44,625 nt of DNA. Origin: Chitinophaga pinensis. GTDB lineage: Bacteria; Bacteroidota; Bacteroidia; NS11-12g; UBA9320. The stretch covers positions 70,339 to 114,963 of the forward strand of contig CAMDGU010000003.1 in assembly GCA_945897885.1 (NCBI GenBank), written 5' to 3'. The position numbers and the translations under genes were made by a program. The notes beneath the pieces are model-generated. The model saw only the letters and a list, made by a program, of their open reading frames with translations, did not search any database and was not told the DNA's origin. Below are positions 1 to 6,838 of this stretch, piece after piece. The stretch's first letter is position 1, and each line of letters starts with the position of its first letter.

Positions 1-368
1 ACGATAACTTTGCCCACCCCGGCTTCCTAAAAAAATGTTACCGATATGTAGCCAATCACAATGGAGTAAAAATGTATAGCAACTATGAATGCATAGATTT
101 TGAACCGCAAACGTATGTTCCAAATAGCTTTACCCCAAATGGTGACGGACTTAATGATAAATTTTTGCCATCAATGATGGGTATTGTAAGTTATGATATG
201 AAGGTGTTCAACCGATGGGGGCAATTGGTGTATAGTGGCAATACTCCTTGGGATGGTATGATAAATGGCCAAGCTACTGAAGCAGATATATTTATTTATT
301 CAATACATATTATGCGTAATGATAGAAACAGTGAATTTTATAAAGGAATGGTGCATTTGATAAGATAA
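1..368 (+). CDS. T9SS type B sorting domain protein, C-terminal part only
   Basis: The frame is open from the first bases of the window, so the gene begins upstream and only about the last 121 residues are visible. They contain the CHU_C / gliding-motility-associated C-terminal signature: VPNSFTPNGDGLNDKF, then FNRWGQLVY, a WDG step and a final G-M-V-HLIR strand. This domain is the type B signal that sends secreted proteins through the type IX system to the cell surface or medium, typically on large adhesin-like proteins. The passenger part lies outside the window, so its function is unknown. An internal ATG at 72 is not the true start, because the frame before it also reads as the same domain. 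A hairpin terminator follows 21 bases after the stop. Confidence 0.9.
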   Translation, partial: DNFAHPGFLKKCYRYVANHNGVKMYSNYECIDFEPQTYVPNSFTPNGDGLNDKFLPSMMGIVSYDMKVFNRWGQLVYSGNTPWDGMINGQATEADIFIYSIHIMRNDRNSEFYKGMVHLIR

Positions 369-389
369 TTTATAAATATATTATTTTCT

Positions 390-414
390 AAAAGGGCTTC
401 AAAAGCCCTTTTTT
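390..414 (+). terminator. Rho-independent terminator
   Basis: A 9-bp perfect stem (AAAAGGGCT / AGCCCTTTT) with a 5-base loop is followed by further T residues. It lies directly after the stop of the type B sorting-domain gene and before the GSCFA gene, separating the two transcription units. Confidence 0.85.
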
Positions 415-434
415 ATTGATATTTGAACCAATAA

Positions 435-1364
435 ATGAGTATTAGTTTTTTTATAAAATTTCCTATTGAAACCTTTAAAGTTATTAAGGAGGATAGCAAA
501 ATCGTATTGATAGGGTCTTGTTTTACCGAACATATAGGAAATAGGCTAAATATGGCAGGATTTAAAACCACTATTAATCCTTTTGGGATTTTATTTAACC
601 CTTTATCCATTTCCAATTCGATTAATAGAATATTGAATTTAGAGGTTTATAAGAAAGACGATTTAACTCAAAATCAAGAGGGACGTTTTATTTCGTTTGA
701 TCATCACGGGCGATTTTCAGGACCTAATGCCAATAAGGTGGTAGAAGAAATAAACACATCGTTAATGGGAGCCAATGCGGCCATTAAAGCAGCCGATATA
801 CTAATAGTAACATTAGGTTCAGCTTGGGTTTATAAGCATTTAAGGGAAAACAAGATTGTGGCCAATTGCCATAAGATACCAAATCATGAATTTGAAAAGG
901 AGCTATTGGATGTACAAACCATTGTTAGTTCATTAAATGAAACCTTAAAAAAGATAAGAATACATAATCCTGATAGTAAGATTTTATTTACCATTAGTCC
1001 TGTGAAGCATTTGCGGGATGGTATTATTGAAAATCAACGCAGCAAGGCTACATTAATTTTGGCTATTAGTGAGTTATTGAAATCTGGAGATAACGACAGC
1101 TATTATTTTCCAGCCTATGAAATTGTGACCGATGAATTGCGGGATTATCGGTTTTTTGAAGCTGACCATGCACATCCCAACCAAATGGCAATTGATTATG
1201 TTTGGCAAAGGTTTATTGAAACTTGCTTTACCGAAACAGCTATAGAAAAAGCAGCTGAAGCTGAAAAGCTAAGCAAAGCATTTGCCCACAAGACTCTGCA
1301 TAATGAGGGTATGAATGAAAATTTGGAGCAAAAAATAAAACGGTATTTGGACAGGTATAAGTAG
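435..1364 (+). CDS. GSCFA domain-containing protein
   Basis: The 309-residue protein carries the family signature IGSCFTEHIG at residues 26-35. A TLGSAWVY block (126-133), a TISPVKHLRD block (186-195) and a DHAHPNQMA block (244-252) follow. This layout resembles SGNH/GDSL-type hydrolases (Ser near the N-terminus, Asp-x-x-His near the C-terminus). GSCFA proteins are common in Bacteroidota; a hydrolase role is suspected from fold similarity, but the substrate is unknown. There is no signal peptide, so it is probably cytoplasmic. It stands alone between a terminator and a long repeat array. The ATG at 435 has no clear Shine-Dalgarno sequence, as is usual in this phylum. Confidence 0.9.
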   Translation: MSISFFIKFPIETFKVIKEDSKIVLIGSCFTEHIGNRLNMAGFKTTINPFGILFNPLSISNSINRILNLEVYKKDDLTQNQEGRFISFDHHGRFSGPNANKVVEEINTSLMGANAAIKAADILIVTLGSAWVYKHLRENKIVANCHKIPNHEFEKELLDVQTIVSSLNETLKKIRIHNPDSKILFTISPVKHLRDGIIENQRSKATLILAISELLKSGDNDSYYFPAYEIVTDELRDYRFFEADHAHPNQMAIDYVWQRFIETCFTETAIEKAAEAEKLSKAFAHKTLHNEGMNENLEQKIKRYLDRYK

Positions 1365-1400
1365 GATTGTATAAATAAGAGGATAGTTTAATTAAAAGAT

Positions 1401-2150
1401 TGAACCACATAGGACATAGTAAACATAGAAAATACACATAGAAATTTATTGAGGCACTATATGAAAACCTATGCCTTCTGCGATTTTAAAAGGTTCAATA
1501 AAAAGGTTGAACCACATAGGACATAGTAAACATAGGAAATACACATAGAAATTTATTGAGGCATTATTTGAAAACCTATGCCTTCTACGATTTTAAAAGG
1601 TTCAATAAAAAGGTTGAACCACATAGGACATAGTAAACATAGGAAATACACATAGGAATTTATTGAGGCACTATATGAAAACCTATGCCTTATGCGATTT
1701 TAAAAGGTTCAATAAAAAGATTAAACCACATAGGACATAGTAAACATAGACAATACACATAGAAATTTATTGAGGCACTATATGAAAACCTTTGCCTTCT
1801 GCGATTTTAAAAGGTTCAATAAAAAGATTGAACCACATAGTACATAGTAAACATAGACAATACACATAGGAATTTATTGAACCACTATGTGAAAACCTAT
1901 GCCTTCTGCGATTTTAAAAGGTTCAATAAAAAGATTAAACCACATAGGACATAGTTAAACATAGGAAATACACATAGAAATTTATTGAGGCACTATATGA
2001 AAACCTATGCCTTCTGCGATTTTAAAAGGTTCAATAAAAAGATTGAACCACATAGTATATAGTAAACATAGACAATACACATAGGAATTTATTGAACCAC
2101 TATGTGAAAACCTATGTTCCTATGTGACTATGTGGTTCTGAAAAGGTTTA
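1401..2150. repeat. Seven tandem copies of a 107-bp repeat
   Basis: Units begin at 1401, 1508, 1615, 1722, 1829, 1936 and 2044, a spacing of 107 bp (108 once, because of an inserted T). Each unit starts with (T)GAACCACATAG and carries several CATAG/CACATAG words. It then has TTTATTGA, GAAAACC(T)ATG and TGCGATTTTAAAAGG, and ends in GGTTCAATAAAAAG. GGTTCAA(T) at a unit end and (A)TTGAACC at the next unit start form a hairpin at the junctions whose next unit starts TTGAACC. Units 4 and 6 share one variant (GATTAAACC) and units 5 and 7 another (ACCACATAGTA, ATTGAACCACTATGTG), so the right half looks like a duplicated 214-bp dimer. The array fills the gap between the GSCFA gene and the sugar reductase. 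No long open frame crosses it. Confidence 0.95.
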
Positions 2151-2200
2151 CTAAAAAGGTTTACTAAAAAGGTTTACTAAAAAGGTTCAGAAAAAGGTTT
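2141..2200. repeat. Short tandem repeat, 13-bp period
   Basis: AAAAAGGTTTACT is repeated with a 13-bp period (2141-2152, 2153-2165, 2166-2178) and continues in degenerate form as AAAAAGGTTCAG and AAAAAGGTTT. It directly follows the 107-bp array and shares its AAAAGGTT core, so it probably arose by slippage from the array's end. It lies about 40 bp upstream of the -7 element of the next gene. Confidence 0.9.
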
Positions 2201-2241
2201 AAAAATATTTTTAACACTAACAATCTTTATCCCTAGCCATC

Positions 2242-2249
2242 TATTTTTG
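2242..2249 (+). promoter_or_regulatory. Bacteroidota -7 promoter element (TATTTTTG)
   Basis: The 8-mer matches TAnnTTTG, the primary sigma factor -7 motif of Bacteroidota. Only 9 bases separate it from the ATG at 2259, so the transcript would have a leader of a few bases. I see no good TTTG/TTG -33 box 19-21 bases upstream, where the sequence is A/T/C-rich. Confidence 0.5.
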
Positions 2250-2258
2250 TAATAATTA

Positions 2259-3203
2259 ATGAAAACAGTTTTAGTAACAGGAAGCAATGGATTGCTGGGC
2301 CAGAAGTTAACGGATTTATATCTTCAAAATTTAGAGATAAAACTTATTGCAACAGGCCGCGGCATTAACAGGCATCTCATAAAAAATGGCTATATCTATG
2401 CGGAAATGGATATAACCAATAGCAAGGAAGTACAACGTGTGGTTGATAAATATCAGCCGAAGTGTATTATTCACACAGCTGCTATGACCAATGTAGATGC
2501 TTGCGAACTTGACCATGAATCGTGTGTATTGCAAAATATTGATGCTGTGAGAAATGTGGTAGAAGCTGCCAAACGAGTAAATGCTCATCTAATTCACCTT
2601 TCTACCGATTTTATTTTTGATGGCACTTCAGGACCCTACAAGGAAGATGCACAACCCAATCCTTTAAGTTTTTATGGTGCTTCAAAATTAAAAGCAGAGG
2701 AAATAGTAATGAACGGTTCAGATAATTGGGCAATTGCCAGAACCGTATTGGTTTATGGACTTGTGGCCGATATGAGCCGAAGCAATATTGTATTGTGGGC
2801 CAAAGACGCATTGGAAAACAAAAAGCAAATAAAAGTGGTGGATGACCAATACCGTACCCCAACCTTAGCTGAAGATTTGGCAATGGGTTGCCAGCTTTTG
2901 GAAAAGCATGAAGCGATGGGAATTTTTAATATTTCGGGTAAAGATTATATGAATATTTATGAGTTGGTGAGCCGTGTGGCAACGTTTTTTGGTTTTGAAA
3001 TGGATAATGTGGAACGAACCAATAGCAACACCCTGAATCAACCTGCCAAAAGACCACCAATAACCGGATTTGATATTTCCAAAGCCATAAAGGAATTGGA
3101 ATACAATCCGCATAGCTTTGAAGAGGGGATCGAAATAGTTCAAAAACAATTTGAAAATTTCACCAAAACAAAAGCAACATTACTACCAAAAATGAACTCT
3201 TAA
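2259..3203 (+). CDS. RmlD-like NAD(P)-dependent sugar reductase (SDR family)
   Basis: The 314-residue extended SDR protein resembles dTDP-4-dehydrorhamnose reductase. The N-terminal Rossmann motif GSNGLLG is at residues 8-14. HTAAMTNVDACE follows at 72-83, then LSTDFIFDG (114-122) and the catalytic pair Y139-x-x-x-K143 within YGASK. RmlD enzymes reduce dTDP-4-keto-L-rhamnose with NAD(P)H in the last step of dTDP-rhamnose synthesis. No rmlA, rmlB or rmlC is nearby, so the exact substrate is uncertain; related reductases of other nucleotide sugars look alike. The next gene starts 5 bases after the stop, so they are probably co-transcribed. Confidence 0.85.
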   Translation: MKTVLVTGSNGLLGQKLTDLYLQNLEIKLIATGRGINRHLIKNGYIYAEMDITNSKEVQRVVDKYQPKCIIHTAAMTNVDACELDHESCVLQNIDAVRNVVEAAKRVNAHLIHLSTDFIFDGTSGPYKEDAQPNPLSFYGASKLKAEEIVMNGSDNWAIARTVLVYGLVADMSRSNIVLWAKDALENKKQIKVVDDQYRTPTLAEDLAMGCQLLEKHEAMGIFNISGKDYMNIYELVSRVATFFGFEMDNVERTNSNTLNQPAKRPPITGFDISKAIKELEYNPHSFEEGIEIVQKQFENFTKTKATLLPKMNS

Positions 3204-3208
3204 TAATT

Positions 3209-5554
3209 ATGCTTAAAAAAGTACTTTTCCTAATGCTTTCAACTTGGGTGGTTTCTGCACTTGCCTATGATAAACCCAATAGTGTAGCTTATTATCCTTC
3301 TGTTAAAGCTTATTTTATTTCAAATCTTGCCGGAAAAACCATTACAAAACTGGATTCAAATTTTGACAAGACAGATATAATTAAAGGGCTCACACGCCCT
3401 AAAGATATTTTATTTGCATCATTTGGCCCATACAATGGATTGTTGATTTTGGATAGTAACGAAGTGAAAGTTTATGATGCTGATGGGTATTCTTACATTG
3501 CATCCTTTAATGTACCTGGAGCTATAGATTTGGAAGATGCCGAAGCCGATAAAACAACTCCCGGTACGTTTTACATTAGTGACCCATTAGCCCATAAAAT
3601 ATTTAAAGTAGTAGTTGGTCCTGCACCATTTTACACGCCAGCATTTACAACCTTAAATTCTTATGTTCGCAATCCAAAGGCCTTATTATTTGATAGTAAA
3701 AACCGATTGCTGGTAACAACCGATACTACAAAATCTGCTGTTTATTCAATTAATACTTCTACCGGAAATGCATCGTTAGTAAACACAACTTCAATTGATA
3801 ACATCAATAGTATTGAGGAAGATTTACAGGGGAATTTCTATGCTACAAGTTGGGGAAATAGTTATTTTTATAGGTTGGATAAAGATTTTAAAAATGCCAA
3901 AGACCTTGCCATGTATAGCAAGCCTGCAGGTTTATTCTTTAATAAAGATTATGATGTTATTGTTTTGGCTTGTTCAAATTGTAATAAGGTTGAGTTTTAT
4001 AAATTACACATGGTTTATATCAATGATGTGGATACTGCCAAGTGTCCGGGTGATACATTTAATGTAAATGTAAGTTTACAGTTTAAAGGAAAAGGAACTT
4101 ATAATTCATCCAATACTTTTTATGTGGAGCTATCAGATGCCAATGGAAAATTTTCATCTGCAATATTAATTGGTAGTGAAAAAACAACGACCGAGCCATC
4201 CAACTATAGGGTAGTTTTGCCGCCAAACAGGCGATTTAATGGTAGTAATTATAAAATTAGGGTTCGCAGTACCAGCCCTGCTTTTTATAGTTTAAATGAA
4301 ATGGAGGTAATAGTTCCTTATATACCTACAATTAATATCAGTAATAAGGATACTATATTCTTTTGCAATAACACAACCTTAACTTTAGGAACGAATAAGG
4401 ATATAGACTCAGGTTTTGTAAATTATTTATGGTTCGAAAATGGTAAAAAAATAAGCAATTCATTAAGTACTTATCAAAAGACATATACCTCTCAAACAGC
4501 GATTAGATTGATCAAATCTCCAATTTTAGGTAATTGTTTATTAAAGGATTCGGTTGTTATAAAGCCATCAAGTGCTATAAAAATTCCGTTTAAAGATACA
4601 ATTAAAGCTTGCGCAAATACTTGGGTATATGTAGGTGGAGATTCCATAAACAATACAAAAATTGAATGGACCAGTAAAAAATATCCTACAGTAAAAACAG
4701 AGTTTAATCCCAAGTATCAATTGAATTTTAATGATACTTTTTTAGTAAAAGTTACTTCAACGACCGGTTCTTGCTCCTCTCAAAAAAATATTTATGCTTA
4801 TAAATTACCTAATCCTTATATCGATTGCCAACCTGAATTAAAAACGTGTTATACAGGTTTTGTTATGCCAATAGGCACTTCCAATACAACCGGTAACTGG
4901 AATACATTAAAATATGCTTGGCACCCCGGCAAGAATCTATCAGATTCTACCATTATAAGGCCGGTCTTTATAACAGCTGCTCGGTTTACAAAAGAGAGTT
5001 ATAAATTAATTGTAGTGGATACAGTTACAAAGTGTTATGACTCGGCAGAAATGGCTATAACAACCTACGAACGTCCTGTAAAACCATTATTAGCTAAAAA
5101 TGTAAATGGTGTAGTTATAAGAAATTTTGATAAAGCTTTTGCCTACAAGTGGTTTAAAAATGATACTATGGTTCAAATTGCCAGCGATTCACAATTTGTA
5201 TTTCCGTCGGGTAAAATGGAATGGGGTATGTACAAGGTTACTGTGGTTTCAAAAGATAGTGGTTTTTGTGCGGATACCTCTGAAATATTTAAGTTAACCA
5301 ATCCAAATTCGTTAAATACAATAAATAAAAATTCATTCTTGGTTTATCCTAACCCAGCTCATGACAAACTTTTTATTAAGGGTTTAAAAAATGGAATGGA
5401 AGTAAAATTATTTGATGTAGCAGGTAGAGTAATTATTATTAAAGAAATGACAGACTTTAATACAATAAATATTAATACTCTTGTGGCCGGAATGTATTTT
5501 ATAACTATTAATTTTGAAGGCTCACTTCAAGTGGTCAATTTTATAAAATATTAA
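3209..5554 (+). CDS. Secreted beta-propeller protein with T9SS type A sorting domain
   Basis: The 781-residue protein has an N-terminal signal peptide (MLKKVLFLMLSTWVVSALA). Residues about 25-270 look like an SMP-30/NHL-type beta-propeller: repeated blocks such as LTRPKDILFASFGPYNGLLI, NPKALLFDSKNRLLVT and SIEEDLQGNFYATS. Several Ig-like beta-sandwich segments with scattered Cys pairs follow. The last ~75 residues are a typical type A sorting domain with FLVYPNPAHDKLFIKGL, KLFDVAGRV and LVAGMYFITI. The protein is therefore predicted to be exported by Sec, carried across the outer membrane by T9SS and attached or released. The ligand or enzyme activity, if any, cannot be told. It follows the sugar reductase by 5 bases, and its stop overlaps the next small gene by one base (TAATG). 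Confidence 0.88.
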   Translation: MLKKVLFLMLSTWVVSALAYDKPNSVAYYPSVKAYFISNLAGKTITKLDSNFDKTDIIKGLTRPKDILFASFGPYNGLLILDSNEVKVYDADGYSYIASFNVPGAIDLEDAEADKTTPGTFYISDPLAHKIFKVVVGPAPFYTPAFTTLNSYVRNPKALLFDSKNRLLVTTDTTKSAVYSINTSTGNASLVNTTSIDNINSIEEDLQGNFYATSWGNSYFYRLDKDFKNAKDLAMYSKPAGLFFNKDYDVIVLACSNCNKVEFYKLHMVYINDVDTAKCPGDTFNVNVSLQFKGKGTYNSSNTFYVELSDANGKFSSAILIGSEKTTTEPSNYRVVLPPNRRFNGSNYKIRVRSTSPAFYSLNEMEVIVPYIPTINISNKDTIFFCNNTTLTLGTNKDIDSGFVNYLWFENGKKISNSLSTYQKTYTSQTAIRLIKSPILGNCLLKDSVVIKPSSAIKIPFKDTIKACANTWVYVGGDSINNTKIEWTSKKYPTVKTEFNPKYQLNFNDTFLVKVTSTTGSCSSQKNIYAYKLPNPYIDCQPELKTCYTGFVMPIGTSNTTGNWNTLKYAWHPGKNLSDSTIIRPVFITAARFTKESYKLIVVDTVTKCYDSAEMAITTYERPVKPLLAKNVNGVVIRNFDKAFAYKWFKNDTMVQIASDSQFVFPSGKMEWGMYKVTVVSKDSGFCADTSEIFKLTNPNSLNTINKNSFLVYPNPAHDKLFIKGLKNGMEVKLFDVAGRVIIIKEMTDFNTININTLVAGMYFITINFEGSLQVVNFIKY

Positions 5555-5700
5555 TGAAACCCAACCCAACCCGCGACGAATTCGTAAACCAAATGTTGTT
5601 ATCAGAAGTTTTGATTACAACAATAGTTTTTATTGGAGTGTACTTTATTTTCCGCAATTTTTGGCGCAAGGAAAATAAAGATAAAGAAGGTGATAAATAG
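5554..5700 (+). CDS. Small single-pass membrane protein (48 aa)
   Basis: An ATG overlapping the stop of the T9SS cargo gene by one base opens a 48-codon frame. The product starts MKPNPTRDEFVNQML, has one hydrophobic segment at about residues 18-34 (EVLITTIVFIGVYFIF), then a positively charged, hydrophilic tail (RKENKDKEGDK). The 1-base coupling, a clear transmembrane helix and the charge pattern argue for a real gene with the C-terminus in the cytoplasm. I do not recognise the family. It ends two bases before the stop of lspA on the opposite strand. Confidence 0.6.
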   Translation: MKPNPTRDEFVNQMLLSEVLITTIVFIGVYFIFRNFWRKENKDKEGDK

Positions 5701-5702
5701 AT

Positions 5703-6446
5703 TTAGTTTTTTTTAGAAGTAGAATCATCTTCAGTAGATTCTTGCTCTGACCTTACTGTATGAGATTCTTCTGTATTTGAAGTATCAGTTTCTTCGTTAT
5801 ATACTGTAACATTTTCTTCACTTGTTTCAGTCATTAATGGAGTTTCTAAAATGTGGCCAAAGAATTTTTTCTGAAAAACAATGATGGCAAAAATTCCCGA
5901 ACTTATGCTTGCATCGGCAATATTAAAAATAGGTCTAAAAAATGTTAAATCCTGACCACCCCAAAATGGGAACCATGATGGGTAGCGGGTTTCGATAATT
6001 GGGAAATACAGCATATCAACAACTCTTCCTAAGAAAAACTTTCCCTTATCATCATAAGTAACATAATCGGTAAACCAAACACCATAAAAAACGCTATCGA
6101 TTATATTACCAATAGCTCCTGCTAATATTAATGAAATGCAAACGATAAGTCCATTATGTACTTTAGAATTAACCTGCTTTATTAAATACCAAATAATGCC
6201 GACAACAGCTAATAAGCGAAAGGCAGTCAGAATTAATTTACCTGTAACTCCACCTAATTCAATCCCAAAGGCCATTCCATTGTTTTCGGTGAAATGAAGA
6301 AAGAACCAATTGCCAAGCATAGATTTTGTTTGCCCAAGGTACATGTGTTTGAGCACCCATATTTTTAACCATTGGTCAAAAAAAAGTACTGCAATAACTA
6401 TAAAAGCAGCTAATAAATAGTAGAACTTTTTTTTTGATGCTTCCAA
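5703..6446 (-). CDS. lspA: Lipoprotein signal peptidase (signal peptidase II) with acidic C-terminal tail
   Basis: LspA is an inner-membrane aspartyl protease that removes the signal peptide from diacylglyceryl-modified prolipoproteins. Family motifs are clear: FDQWLKIWV (23-31), FTENNGMAFG (52-61), GAIGNIIDS (110-118), GRVVDMLYFP (140-149) with catalytic D144, and FNIADASISSG (174-184) with catalytic D178. Four transmembrane helices fit the sequence. At 247 residues it is longer than the usual 160-210. The excess includes a tail after about residue 205 that is rich in Glu, Ser and Thr and has no hydrophobic segment. The gene starts 5 bases after the DksA-like gene, in the ileS-dksA-lspA order typical of Bacteroidota, and is probably transcribed from the ileS promoter. 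Confidence 0.96.
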   Translation of the reverse strand: MEASKKKFYYLLAAFIVIAVLFFDQWLKIWVLKHMYLGQTKSMLGNWFFLHFTENNGMAFGIELGGVTGKLILTAFRLLAVVGIIWYLIKQVNSKVHNGLIVCISLILAGAIGNIIDSVFYGVWFTDYVTYDDKGKFFLGRVVDMLYFPIIETRYPSWFPFWGGQDLTFFRPIFNIADASISSGIFAIIVFQKKFFGHILETPLMTETSEENVTVYNEETDTSNTEESHTVRSEQESTEDDSTSKKN

Positions 6447-6451
6447 AAGTT

Positions 6452-6838
6452 CTATTTGTATTGTTTAAGTTTAGCTTCCATACTTTGAGTAGTATGAGGC
6501 ACTGCCATTAATCGTTCTTTGGCTATAAGCTTTCCGGTAACCTTACAAATGCCGTAACTTTTATTTTCAATTCTAAGAAGGGCCATTTCAAGATTATCTA
6601 TGAACTTTCGTTGTCTTCCGGCAAGTTGTGAATTACTTTCTTTTAGTAAGGTTGAACTGCCATCTTCCATCGTTTTATATACACTACCGGTATCGTCGGT
6701 TCCATTGGAATTATTAGCAGATTCAGAAAGATCTTTCAACTCCGCTTTAGCTGATTCTAATTTTTTTAAAATAAGTTCTTTAAACTCCTGAAGTTCCTGA
6801 TCGTTGTAACGGGTTCTTTCTTTGTTTTCAATTTCCAT
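6452..6838 (-). CDS. DksA/TraR-family protein with degenerate zinc finger
   Basis: The 128-residue protein has a charged N-terminal coiled-coil region (about 10-95). A C-terminal DksA/TraR-type segment YGICKVTGKLIAKERL (95-110) and AVPHTTQSMEAK (112-123) follows. DksA proteins bind in the secondary channel of RNA polymerase and tune initiation together with ppGpp. Here only one of the four zinc-binding cysteines remains (C98; T101 and the second pair are replaced), so a structural zinc is unlikely. This degenerate form is common in Bacteroidota. Its ATG lies inside the end of ileS (11-bp overlap), indicating translational coupling, and lspA follows 5 bases after its stop. Confidence 0.9.
   Translation of the reverse strand: MEIENKERTRYNDQELQEFKELILKKLESAKAELKDLSESANNSNGTDDTGSVYKTMEDGSSTLLKESNSQLAGRQRKFIDNLEMALLRIENKSYGICKVTGKLIAKERLMAVPHTTQSMEAKLKQYK

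Noticed and set aside
1401-2150. CRISPR array
   Set aside because: Units are 107 bp and similar over their whole length, with no unique spacers, and no cas genes are present.
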